Source of the DNA: an uncultured Clostridia bacterium
GTDB lineage: Bacteria; Bacillota; Clostridia; TANB77; CAG-508
DNA: 9,077 nt
Reading direction: 5' to 3'
Assembly (NCBI GenBank): GCA_944393345.1
Contig: CALXZW010000051.1
Location: 1 to 9,077 of the forward strand
Made by a program: the position numbers and the translations under genes. Shown in pieces: positions 1-7,172 of this stretch. Every line of letters begins with the position of its first letter. Position 1 is the stretch's first letter. A model generated the notes under the pieces. It saw nothing but the letters and a program-made list of their open reading frames with translations, was not told where the DNA came from and searched no databases.

Positions 1-50
1 GTTTATATGACAGAACAGCCGAAAGTGGCTTAAATACTGAAAAAATTGAG

Positions 51-57
51 AAGGAGG
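51..57 (+). promoter_or_regulatory. Ribosome binding site fixing the yebC start
   Basis: AAGGAGG lies 8 nt before the ATG at 66. It is a near-perfect match to the anti-Shine-Dalgarno sequence. It shows that translation of yebC is meant to begin at 66 and not at the ATG at 247, which has no comparable site. This makes the single extra base just after codon 2 stand out. Confidence 0.85.
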
Positions 58-65
58 AATTAAAA

Positions 66-786
66 ATGAGCCGGACACAGTAAATGGCACAATATACAAG
101 CCAAAAAAGGAAAAGCAGATGCAGCAAGAGGAAAAATATTCACAAAATTAGGAAGAGAATTATTAATTGCGGTAAAAGAAGGAGGAGCAGATCCAGCAGG
201 TAATTCAAAATTAAAAGGTGTTATTGCAAAATGTAAAGCAGCAAATATGCCAAATGATACTATAAATAATGCAATAAAAAAGGCATCAACAAGTAATGAA
301 AATTATGAAGAAATAGTATATGAAGGTTATGGACCAAATGGAGTAGCAGTAATAGTAGAAGCAGCAACAGATAATAAAAATAGAACAGCAGCAGATGTAA
401 GACATGCTTTTGATAAATCAGGAGGAAATTTAGGAACAACTGGATGTGTTTCATATATGTTCAATAAAAAAGGTGTAATTGTAATTGAAAAAGAAACAGT
501 AAAAATTGAAGAAGAAGAATTAATGATGTTAGCAATAGAGGCAGGAGCAGAAGATTTCGAAACATTAGAAGAAGTATATGAAATAACAACAGATCCAGCA
601 AATTTTACTGAAGTACGTGAAAAATTAGAAGAAAATGGTATTGAATTTTTAGAAGCAGAAATTCAAATGGTTCCAACAACAACAGTTTCTACTGATGAAG
701 CAGGAAAAGAAAAGTTAGAAAGATTAATAGAAAGATTAGAAGAATTAGATGATGTAGCTAATATTTATCATAATTGTGAAGAATAA
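66..786 (+). pseudogene. yebC: YebC/TACO1 family protein, frameshifted near codon 3
   Basis: This is a YebC/PmpR/TACO1 family gene. Members were long annotated as DNA-binding transcriptional regulators; TACO1 and more recent bacterial work point instead to a role in translation. The cytosolic protein has about 240 residues, and this gene would encode 239 if read through. From 73 the frame gives GHSKWHNIQAKKGKADAARG, the family's hallmark N-terminus, followed by KANMPNDTI-like and GYGPNGVAVIVEAATDN motifs (about residues 59-65 and 87-103). From the ATG at 66, however, the reading is M-S-R-T-Q-stop (TAA at 81-83). One surplus C at 71 or 72 shifts the frame by +1; deleting it restores M-S-G-H-S-K-W. 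The body from 247 to the TAA at 784-786 is undamaged, and no ATG, GTG or TTG lies between 73 and 247 in frame. The cause is either a recent real frameshift or a sequence error; an otherwise clean frame favours error or a very recent event. The next gene follows after 20 bp, probably in the same transcript. Confidence 0.9.
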
Positions 787-806
787 TAAATAAAAGGAGA
801 ACAACT

Positions 807-2444
807 ATGAAACCAAAGAAAAGTAGATTATTAATAATTTTAATTATATTTATATTAATTTTAATAGTATCAGCAGGAATTGCATATATGTATTTTTTGA
901 CAGATTTAATGAAATCAAATAGACAAAATTTTTCATATTATACACTGCAGATAGTTGATGAAAATGGATTTTTTGAAAAAAATCTAACAGATTATTTTCA
1001 AAATCTGTTAGAAAAATCTTTTGAGAATAACGGAAATATTACTTGTAAAGTAGCAGAAAATAATAATACAAATGGATATTCAATAAACGATTTTAGTATT
1101 GAATTTTCAGGACAAATGAATTTATCTGAACAAAATTTATCTGAAAACATTAAAATAAATTATTCTCCAGAAGTAAATTTTCCATTAACTATTAGAAAAG
1201 ATAATGATCAAATTGGATTACAAACAGAATATGTTGGAAGTAAATTTATTGTAAACAAATTACAAAATATACAAAATGGGGAACAAATTACAAAAATTAG
1301 CGAAAAATTATCTCAAAACGGATTAACACGTGAAGAAATATCTATAGTATTAAATAAATATATTAAAATAATTGACGAAAAGCTATCAGATGAAAAATTT
1401 ACTAAATCTAATGAGAATGAATATAATGTATATACTTTGAATTTAACGATGCAAGATATGAAAAATATTTATACTGTGGTATTTGAAACTTTAAAAACAG
1501 ATACACAACTCCTAGAAAAGATTGGTAATTTAATAGGAAGTGATATAACAGTAAATGATATTAATAATCTTTTAGAAGAATTAAATTCATTGGAAATAAA
1601 TGAAGATGAAGTATTGAAAATAGCATTATATTCAAAAAATAGAAAATTAGAAAAAATTAATTTTAGGACTGAAGAAATAGATTTTACTATAGAAAAAAAT
1701 AAAATTTCATCTGAATTAAAATATACTTTAACAATTATCCCTCTTGAATATGGTTTAGAACATGGAAAGATTTTAATTAATGCAACATATAAAGGATTAG
1801 ATACATTACAAAATATAAATGAAAATTATGAAATAGTATTAGATATATATTCTAATAATGAAGAACAAATATCAAGAACATATAATTTTAAAAATAATGT
1901 TAAATTTATTGATTCATTAAATATAGAAGATTTTACAGAGGAAAATTCAATAGATTTAAGTAATTATAATGAAACACAAGTAAATACATTATTAGCTTCT
2001 ATTATTGAAAGGATAATACAAGTAAACAAAGATCAAATGGAAAAATTGGGACTAGAAGAAAATGAAAATCCTATATTAGATTTTGTACTATTTAATGAAA
2101 TTATAGAAAATATGGATAATGCAGATTTACAAAATTTAAGTAATAATGCAAGTGAACTAGAAGTTACAACTTTTAATTCAAAATTTGAGTTGTATGAAAG
2201 TAGTAATTCTATGGGAACAACAACAAGAGGTTTATTGACAACAATTTCTTCAAATAATATAGAAAATGCTGATAATGATTGGAAAATAAAAGAAATTCAT
2301 TTTGACGGTTCAGAATATGAAGCAACAGAACAAAACATTTTATTAGTAAAAAGTTCAATAGAACCAAATTCATATTATAAAATAGAATTCGAGAGAGATT
2401 CAAATACTGGAATGATATATAGAGTTGTTATAACGAAAAAATAA
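807..2444 (+). CDS. Membrane-anchored extracytoplasmic protein of unknown function (545 aa)
   Basis: I do not recognise this protein. The ATG at 807 is preceded by AAAGGAGA at 793-800. The N-terminus is a short basic stretch (KPKKSR) followed by one hydrophobic helix at about residues 8-31, then roughly 510 polar residues. It is therefore probably anchored in the cytoplasmic membrane with the bulk outside; no lipobox cysteine is visible. The soluble part alternates beta-type runs with Asn/Glu/Lys-rich helices, for example two helical stretches near 160-195 and 215-265. The last 95 residues (about 451-545) look like a separate compact domain that opens FNSKFELYESSNSMGTTTRG and ends in beta strands up to YRVVITKK. 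I have an impression, unverified, that similar FNxKFExYxG C-termini occur in other clostridial membrane-anchored proteins. It lies 20 bp after yebC and is closed by the terminator at 2468-2506, so it is probably not part of the spoIIIA transcript. A role in the envelope or in sporulation would be a guess. Confidence 0.85.
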   Translation: MKPKKSRLLIILIIFILILIVSAGIAYMYFLTDLMKSNRQNFSYYTLQIVDENGFFEKNLTDYFQNLLEKSFENNGNITCKVAENNNTNGYSINDFSIEFSGQMNLSEQNLSENIKINYSPEVNFPLTIRKDNDQIGLQTEYVGSKFIVNKLQNIQNGEQITKISEKLSQNGLTREEISIVLNKYIKIIDEKLSDEKFTKSNENEYNVYTLNLTMQDMKNIYTVVFETLKTDTQLLEKIGNLIGSDITVNDINNLLEELNSLEINEDEVLKIALYSKNRKLEKINFRTEEIDFTIEKNKISSELKYTLTIIPLEYGLEHGKILINATYKGLDTLQNINENYEIVLDIYSNNEEQISRTYNFKNNVKFIDSLNIEDFTEENSIDLSNYNETQVNTLLASIIERIIQVNKDQMEKLGLEENENPILDFVLFNEIIENMDNADLQNLSNNASELEVTTFNSKFELYESSNSMGTTTRGLLTTISSNNIENADNDWKIKEIHFDGSEYEATEQNILLVKSSIEPNSYYKIEFERDSNTGMIYRVVITKK

Positions 2445-2467
2445 TAAAGTTCTAAAAATAAAATTAT

Positions 2468-2506
2468 AGCATATAATATTGTGAAATATTATATGCTTTT
2501 TCTTTT
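2468..2506 (+). terminator. Rho-independent terminator after the 545-aa gene
   Basis: A perfect 13-bp inverted repeat (AGCATATAATATT at 2468-2480, AATATTATATGCT at 2485-2497) with a GTGA loop is followed by TTTTTCTTTT. The stem is AT-rich but unbroken. It ends the yebC/545-aa unit 28 bp before spoIIIAA, which implies that the spoIIIA operon has its own promoter close by. Confidence 0.85.
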
Positions 2507-2534
2507 CAAAAAAGTTCGTTAATAAGGAGAAAAA

Positions 2535-3407
2535 ATGGGTGGAGTAAATGAAATTCTTAGATATTTTCCAATTAATATCTATGAAAAATTAAGAAATGTT
2601 TTTGATGATAATAAAATAATAAGAGAAAATGTTGAAGAAATAAGAATAAGAGTTCAAAAACCAATCATTCTAAAATTAAGATATGAAGATGTAGTATTAA
2701 ATAATCATATAACAGAACAAAGAGAAATTTTACAAATAGTAGAAAAATTATGTGAAAATTCAATTTATGCATATAAAAGTCAATTATGTCAAGGCTTTAT
2801 AACTATAAAAGGTGGACATAGAGTAGGAATAACAGGAACTGCTATAGAAGAAGATGGAAAAACAATAAATTTAAAATATATAACAAGTTTAAATTTTAGA
2901 ATTGCAAGGCAGGTTTTAAATTGTAGTAACAAAATATTAGAAGAAATTTTAAATGTAGAAAATCATTCTATATATACAAGTTTAATAGTATCTCCACCAG
3001 GAAAAGGAAAAACTACTATATTAAGAGATGTTATAAGAAGAATAAGTAATGGAATTGAAAATATAAATTTTAAAGGTAAAACTTGTGGAGTAGTTGACGA
3101 AAGGGGTGAATTAGCAGCGATGTATAAAGGAATCCCACAAAATGATATAGGAATTAGAACTGATGTAATAGAAAATATAAGAAAAGATAAAGGTTTAAAA
3201 ATATTAATAAGATCTATGGCACCAGAAATAATTGCTTGTGATGAAATAGGAGGTAAAGAAGATGTTCAAGCAATTGGAGAAGCATTAACAGCAGGTATTA
3301 AAGGTATATTTACTATGCATGGAAGAACGATGGAAGATATTAAAAATAATAAAGAAGTATATAAACTAGTAGAAAATAAACAAATAGAAAAAATAATTTT
3401 TTTATAA
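2535..3407 (+). CDS. spoIIIAA: Stage III sporulation protein AA, secretion-type ATPase
   Basis: SpoIIIAA is the cytosolic, mother-cell ATPase of the SpoIIIA-SpoIIQ channel and is related to type II/IV secretion ATPases. The P-loop is SPPGKGKTT at residues 153-161 (K159, T160), with Ser where many family members have the first Gly. The conserved VDERGELA patch is at 187-194, the Walker B region EIIACDE at 231-237 (D236, E237), and a switch-like FTMHG at 259-263. The N-terminal half carries the EEIRIRV and GFITIKGGHRVGITG motifs typical of the family. The ATG at 2535 has AAGGAGA at 2524-2530. At 290 residues it is shorter than the roughly 307 of Bacillus subtilis. It stops right after KIIFL, where homologues usually continue with a short Ser/Gly-rich tail; shifting the 7-T run just before the stop does not recover one. 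It is the first gene of the operon, followed by a 51-bp gap. Confidence 0.96.
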   Translation: MGGVNEILRYFPINIYEKLRNVFDDNKIIRENVEEIRIRVQKPIILKLRYEDVVLNNHITEQREILQIVEKLCENSIYAYKSQLCQGFITIKGGHRVGITGTAIEEDGKTINLKYITSLNFRIARQVLNCSNKILEEILNVENHSIYTSLIVSPPGKGKTTILRDVIRRISNGIENINFKGKTCGVVDERGELAAMYKGIPQNDIGIRTDVIENIRKDKGLKILIRSMAPEIIACDEIGGKEDVQAIGEALTAGIKGIFTMHGRTMEDIKNNKEVYKLVENKQIEKIIFL

Positions 3408-3458
3408 AGTTCTAAAATTATAAACTGATGAATATAATAAATTATATAAGGTGATAAT

Positions 3459-3980
3459 ATGGAGATAATTAAATATTTTATGTTAGGACTAGTTCTTATA
3501 ATATCTATCATAATTGGAAAGTTTTTATCTCAAAAATATTCTTTAAGATTAGAAGAACTAGAAAAGATATACAATCTTTTAAATATATTAAAAACAAAAT
3601 TAAAATTTACATATGAACCGCTTCCAGAGATATTTGAAGAAATTGCTGAAAATGAAAAAAATAATATAGGAGAAATTTTTAAAAAAGCAAAAGAAAAAAT
3701 GTATGAAAACACAGCGAGTCAAGCTTGGGAAATAACAATAAATGAAACAGAAAAAGAAAACAAAACAAATTTAAGTAAAAGCGATATGCAAATATTAAAA
3801 AGTTTATCAAAACTTTTGGGACAAACTGATCTAGAAGGGCAAATTAGTCAAATAGAAATAACACAAAATTTTTTACAAACTCAAATTAAAGAAGCAGTTA
3901 ATGAAAAACAAAAAAATGAAAAACTTTATAGTAGATTAGGTACAACAATAGGTTTAGCTATTATTATAATATTATTTTAG
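3459..3980 (+). CDS. spoIIIAB: Stage III sporulation protein AB
   Basis: SpoIIIAB is an inner-membrane component of the SpoIIIA complex whose soluble part resembles type II secretion system F proteins; it is thought to work next to the SpoIIIAA ATPase. The 173 residues match the family length (171 in B. subtilis). A hydrophobic helix lies at about residues 5-21 and a second at the very C-terminus (about 157-173), with a charged helical domain between them. Diagnostic stretches are the helix beginning LEELEKIYNLLNILKTKLKF and the later LGQTDLEGQISQI, where the family shows LGxTDxxxQ. The start at 3459 is preceded by AAGGTGAT at 3448-3455. The stop is TAG, the only one in the window, and spoIIIAC begins 13 bp later. 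Confidence 0.94.
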   Translation: MEIIKYFMLGLVLIISIIIGKFLSQKYSLRLEELEKIYNLLNILKTKLKFTYEPLPEIFEEIAENEKNNIGEIFKKAKEKMYENTASQAWEITINETEKENKTNLSKSDMQILKSLSKLLGQTDLEGQISQIEITQNFLQTQIKEAVNEKQKNEKLYSRLGTTIGLAIIIILF

Positions 3981-3993
3981 TGGGTGAGAAAAT

Positions 3994-4188
3994 ATGGATA
4001 TAAATTTGTTATTTAAAATTGCAGCAATAGGAATATTAGTAGCAGTATTGCATCAAGTATTAGTGAGAGCAGGGAGAGAAGATCAAGCAATGATGACAAC
4101 CTTAGCAGGTTTGGTAATAGTATTAACAATGGTAATAAAAGAGATAAGCACTTTATTTGATACAGTTAGAACTATTTTTAATTTGTAA
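3994..4188 (+). CDS. spoIIIAC: Stage III sporulation protein AC
   Basis: SpoIIIAC is a very small polytopic membrane protein of the channel base: 64 residues here against 68 in B. subtilis. Two hydrophobic helices (about residues 5-24 and 33-50) flank a short polar turn, RAGREDQAMM, which holds the family's conserved GR-x-x-QA pattern. The reading continues TLAGLVIVLTMVIKEI, also typical. The ATG at 3994 has GGGTGAG at 3982-3988. It starts 13 bp after spoIIIAB, so the two are probably translated from one message. SpoIIIAC and SpoIIIAD are related proteins that act as a pair in the mother-cell membrane, yet here 70 bp separate them. Confidence 0.94.
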   Translation: MDINLLFKIAAIGILVAVLHQVLVRAGREDQAMMTTLAGLVIVLTMVIKEISTLFDTVRTIFNL

Positions 4189-4258
4189 AATACAAAATAA
4201 ACTATTGTTCTTAGTTTTCTTATATTTATCTTTTAAGTTAAAGGAAAGGAACAATTAA

Positions 4259-4645
4259 ATGGAAGTTATAAAGATTATAGGAATTGCTTTAATTGCCTTA
4301 ATAATAATTATTATTTTAAAACAATATAGACCAGAATTTGTAATTTATATAAGTATAATAACAGGAATTTTAATTTTAATGCTAGTAGTAGACAAGTTAA
4401 CAGGAATTATATTTTTGTTGGAAAGTATTGCTAGTAAAGCATCAATAAATACGGAATTTATTAAATTATTAATAAAAATTACAGGTATAGCATTTTTATC
4501 TGAATTTGCTGTAAGTATTTGTAAAGATTCTGGAGAAGCAGCTATAGCTAGTAAAGTAGAAATAGGAAGCAAAATAATAATAATTGCAATGTCAATACCA
4601 ATATTATCAGAGTTGTTAGAAATAATACTAAAAATATTACCTTAA
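4259..4645 (+). CDS. spoIIIAD: Stage III sporulation protein AD
   Basis: SpoIIIAD is a polytopic membrane protein of the SpoIIIA complex, 128 residues here (133 in B. subtilis). I see four hydrophobic segments at about residues 4-20, 28-44, 66-82 and 106-126. The stretch around 82-100 (FAVSICKDSGEAAIASKVE) is the most conserved signature of the family: SxxCxDxGExAxAxKVE. The start at 4259 is preceded by the double purine block AAAGGAAAGGAA. The spacer before it holds a short inverted repeat (ATTGTTC at 4204-4210, GAACAAT at 4249-4255) that could fold over the ribosome binding site. Confidence 0.94.
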   Translation: MEVIKIIGIALIALIIIIILKQYRPEFVIYISIITGILILMLVVDKLTGIIFLLESIASKASINTEFIKLLIKITGIAFLSEFAVSICKDSGEAAIASKVEIGSKIIIIAMSIPILSELLEIILKILP

Positions 4646-4671
4646 TTTATAGACTGAAATACTAAAAGATT

Positions 4672-4676
4672 GGAGA
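4672..4676 (+). promoter_or_regulatory. Ribosome binding site choosing the spoIIIAE start
   Basis: GGAGA sits 5 nt before the ATG at 4682. A TTG at 4670-4672 in the same frame would extend the protein by four residues but would overlap this site and has only weak purines upstream. The ATG also puts two lysines directly in front of the signal-peptide core, as expected. Confidence 0.7.
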
Positions 4677-4681
4677 AACAA

Positions 4682-5854
4682 ATGAAAAAAATAATATATG
4701 CTTTTGTAATATTTGTATTTTTAGTACCTATAAAAAATGTTTATGCAAACTCTAGTATATTTACAGATAATGAAAATGCAAATACAACATTAGGAGAGCA
4801 ACAACAAGAGTTTGGAATTGAAGAATTTTTGGAAGAATCTAAAGAATTTACAGGAGAATTTTTTCAAGATATTGATTTGAATTCTATGTTAGAAGATGCC
4901 ATAAAAGGAGAAATAGATAACAGTTCTATTTTTACTAAAATATTAGGAATAATAGAAAAAGAGTTTTTATCTATATTAAATTCTATAGCAGGAATATTAG
5001 TAATTATAATTATACATAGTATCTTGAAATCGATAAGCGAAAGTTTAGAAAATGATAATATTTCTAAATTAATATATTATGTACAATATATATTAATAGT
5101 TACAATTATAATGATAAATTTTTCTGATATCATAAAGATAGTAGAAGAAACAACAAATAATCTAGTAGGATTCATGAATTTACTAGTACCATTGCTTATT
5201 ACTTTAATGATTTATACTGGAAATATCGCAACAAGTACAGTATTACAGCCAATATTATTATTTCTAATAAATTTTGTTGGAAATATTATACAGACAATAA
5301 TTTTACCATTAGTATTAGTTTTTACTGCTTTAATAATTATTTCTAATATATCAGATAAAATTCAAATAAATAAATTGGCAAAATTTTTAAAATCAAGTAT
5401 TGTCTGGCTTTTGGGAATTATATTAACTGTGTTTGTAGGTGTAGTTTCATTAGAAGGAACTTTATCAAGTAGTGTAGATGGAATAACAGCCAAAACAACT
5501 AAAACAATAGTAAGTTCAGCAATTCCAGTAGTTGGTAAAATACTTGGAGATGCAGTTGATACTGTTTTAGGATGTGGAATAATTTTAAAAAATGCAGTTG
5601 GATTTGTTGGTGTTATAGTAATTATAGGGATTTGTATTATACCAATATTAAAGTTAACTATATTAACAATAGCATATAAAATTGTATCAGCGGTAACAGA
5701 ACCAATTGCAGATAGTAAAATTAGCGGACTATTAGAACAAATAGGTGAGATATTTAAGATTTTTTTAGCAATTCTTTGTTCGATATCTGTTTTATTAATA
5801 ATAGGAACTGCTTTAGTTACTAAAATTTCTAATACAGGGATGATGTATAGATAA
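4682..5854 (+). CDS. spoIIIAE: Stage III sporulation protein AE, polytopic membrane protein
   Basis: SpoIIIAE is the largest membrane component of the SpoIIIA channel. From the ATG at 4682 it has 390 residues (about 399 in B. subtilis). It begins with a clear signal peptide: MKK, a hydrophobic core, then VYA at 20-22, a likely signal peptidase I site before Asn23. An acidic extracytoplasmic segment (about 23-95) follows, and then about eight hydrophobic helices, roughly 98-116, 130-148, 162-180, 186-202, 205-222, 239-257, 301-328 and 357-380. The conserved loop EGTLSSSVDGITAKTTK (258-274) and IPVVGKILGDAVDTVLG (281-297) identify the family. I prefer this ATG to the TTG at 4670 because GGAGA at 4672-4676 overlaps the TTG. 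It follows spoIIIAD by 36 bp and precedes spoIIIAF by 12 bp. Confidence 0.95.
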   Translation: MKKIIYAFVIFVFLVPIKNVYANSSIFTDNENANTTLGEQQQEFGIEEFLEESKEFTGEFFQDIDLNSMLEDAIKGEIDNSSIFTKILGIIEKEFLSILNSIAGILVIIIIHSILKSISESLENDNISKLIYYVQYILIVTIIMINFSDIIKIVEETTNNLVGFMNLLVPLLITLMIYTGNIATSTVLQPILLFLINFVGNIIQTIILPLVLVFTALIIISNISDKIQINKLAKFLKSSIVWLLGIILTVFVGVVSLEGTLSSSVDGITAKTTKTIVSSAIPVVGKILGDAVDTVLGCGIILKNAVGFVGVIVIIGICIIPILKLTILTIAYKIVSAVTEPIADSKISGLLEQIGEIFKIFLAILCSISVLLIIGTALVTKISNTGMMYR

Positions 5855-5866
5855 AAGAGGGATAAG

Positions 5867-6499
5867 ATGATAGAATTTATCAGTGATTGGGCTAAATCAT
5901 TAGGACTAGCAATAATAATTGTATCAATTTTAGAGATGTTATTACCTAATAATAAAACTAAAAAATATATAAAAGTAATAATGGGTATTTATATTTTATT
6001 TAATATAATATCACCATTTGTAAAAAATAAAGAAATATTTAATTTAAACGAGATAGATTTAGAAGCATATTCAAGTACACAACAAAGCAATGAAGAAGTT
6101 GATCAAACATCAATGGATAAAAGAATAATTGATTTATATGAAAAAGAATTAGAAAAAGATATCAAAGATAAATTAACCAAAAAAGGATATATAATATCTA
6201 ATTGTAGAGTAATAGCAAAAATAGGGAATAAAGATGAAGATACACACATAACTAAAATAAAGTTACAGATCAAATCTAAAAGCGAAGAAGAGAGTCAAGA
6301 AGTAGAGAATAATAATTTAGAAAATAAGATTTTGGTAGAAGTACAAAAAATAAAGCCAATAGAAACAAATATAAATGAAAATAAAAAAGATGAAAGTATA
6401 AATAGCGAACAAATGATTTCAAATGCTGATATTCAAAATGTAAAAAAAATTTTAATGGAAGAGTATGGGGTGAATGAAAATTGTTTAGAGATAAATTAA
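5867..6499 (+). CDS. spoIIIAF: Stage III sporulation protein AF
   Basis: SpoIIIAF is a membrane protein with a ring-building-type soluble domain, part of the mother-cell side of the channel. It has 210 residues, against 206 in B. subtilis. Two N-terminal helices at about 11-27 and 33-51 are joined by the signature turn MLLPNNKTKKYIKVIMGIY. The rest is a Lys/Glu-rich domain with the conserved YEKELEKDIKDKL helix and the pattern I-x-N-C-x-V followed by a beta strand (THITKIKLQI). A polar low-complexity stretch lies at about 138-185. The start at 5867 is preceded by AGAGGGAT. The last 19 bp overlap the start of spoIIIAG in another frame, which suggests translational coupling. Confidence 0.93.
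   Translation: MIEFISDWAKSLGLAIIIVSILEMLLPNNKTKKYIKVIMGIYILFNIISPFVKNKEIFNLNEIDLEAYSSTQQSNEEVDQTSMDKRIIDLYEKELEKDIKDKLTKKGYIISNCRVIAKIGNKDEDTHITKIKLQIKSKSEEESQEVENNNLENKILVEVQKIKPIETNINENKKDESINSEQMISNADIQNVKKILMEEYGVNENCLEIN
6467..6473 (+). promoter_or_regulatory. Ribosome binding site for the TTG start of spoIIIAG
   Basis: GGGGTGA lies 7 nt before the TTG at 6481, inside the spoIIIAF coding region. Just upstream of the TTG in the same frame is a TGA (6475-6477), so no earlier start exists. The next in-frame ATG would fall inside or after the membrane helix. Confidence 0.7.
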
Positions 6500-7125
6500 A
6501 AAGTTTATTTAATAAGGAAACAGAAAGTGAGAATTCAAACAATAAGAAAAAGGTAGAAAACTTAGTAGTCTTTTTAATTCTTTTGATTATAACTATAATT
6601 GCTATTAATATAATATGGAATGGAGATAAAAATGTGAAAGAACAAAATAATAATGATACTTCTAAAAAATTAGCAAATTCTAATGTGAGTACAAGTATAT
6701 CTAATAATAAAGATATAAATTCAGATAATCAAACTTCAGAAATAGATCTAACTCAAAGTTTAGAAAATATCTTGTCTAAAATAAAGGGGGTAGGAGATGT
6801 AAAAGTATTTATAAATTATTCAGAATCTAATGAAATTGTTCCTATGTATAATGAAAACTCTAAAATAAGTAATACAGAAGAAACTGATACATCAGGAGGA
6901 AAAAGAAAGATAGAACAAACAGATTCTCAAAAAGAGATTATATATCAAGAAAATGATGGTGAAAAAACACCTATTACAAAAAAAGTAGTTGAACCTAAAA
7001 TAGAAGGTGCAATTATCACCGCTAAAGGTGCAAATGATCCTACAATAAAGACAAGTATAATTCAAGCAGTAGAAGCGGCTACTGGACTTGCAACACATAA
7101 AATACAAGTATTTGAAATGAATTAA
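6481..7125 (+). CDS. spoIIIAG: Stage III sporulation protein AG, ring-forming channel protein
   Basis: SpoIIIAG forms the large oligomeric ring of the channel in the space between the two forespore membranes, using a ring-building motif related to those of type III secretion rings. It has 214 residues (229 in B. subtilis). There is a short cytosolic basic segment, one helix at about 26-46, and an Asn/Ser-rich linker at about 50-88. The ring-building domain starts with LENILSKIKGVGDVKVFINY (94-113) and resumes with PKIEGAIITAKGA (172-184) and a helix plus strand ending THKIQVFEMN. Between them (about 114-170) is the beta-rich insertion that is special to SpoIIIAG. The start is TTG at 6481, supported by GGGGTGA at 6467-6473 and overlapping spoIIIAF by 19 bp; no alternative start keeps the membrane anchor. 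Confidence 0.95.
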   Translation: MFRDKLKSLFNKETESENSNNKKKVENLVVFLILLIITIIAINIIWNGDKNVKEQNNNDTSKKLANSNVSTSISNNKDINSDNQTSEIDLTQSLENILSKIKGVGDVKVFINYSESNEIVPMYNENSKISNTEETDTSGGKRKIEQTDSQKEIIYQENDGEKTPITKKVVEPKIEGAIITAKGANDPTIKTSIIQAVEAATGLATHKIQVFEMN

Positions 7126-7172
7126 ATACATATAATATATTATAAATTAATTAAAGAAAGGATTTTTAAATT

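Noticed and set aside
17..30. AGCC-GAAAGT-GGCT hairpin near the left edge as a terminator
   Set aside because: Only 4 bp of stem and no T-tract follows.
1..83. A reading frame open from the window edge (frame 3: L-Y-D-R-T-A-E-S-G-L...) that runs through the yebC ATG to the TAA at 81-83, possibly the tail of an upstream gene
   Set aside because: It contains the yebC ribosome binding site and ATG in the same frame, which would be an odd gene end. The other two frames stop at 8-10 and 31-33 and are equally possible ends. The fragment is too short to decide.
66..83. Programmed +1 frameshifting as the explanation for the split yebC
   Set aside because: There is no slippery P-site codon that would re-pair after a +1 step (AGC to GCC), no stop codon at the shift point, and no binding-site-like element 3-6 nt upstream as in prfB. 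YebC genes are not known to use it.
260..454. Reverse-strand open frames opposite the long genes (for example 260-454, 2209-2403, 3266-3511, 4345-4572, 6276-6542, 6892-7131)
   Set aside because: They are Leu/Phe/Tyr-rich antisense shadows of well-identified genes, without ribosome binding sites or family features.
7131..7144. 14-bp palindrome TATAATATATTATA before spoIIIAH as an operator or internal promoter
   Set aside because: It consists only of A and T in an AT-rich gap, where such palindromes arise easily. No -35 box is properly spaced upstream.
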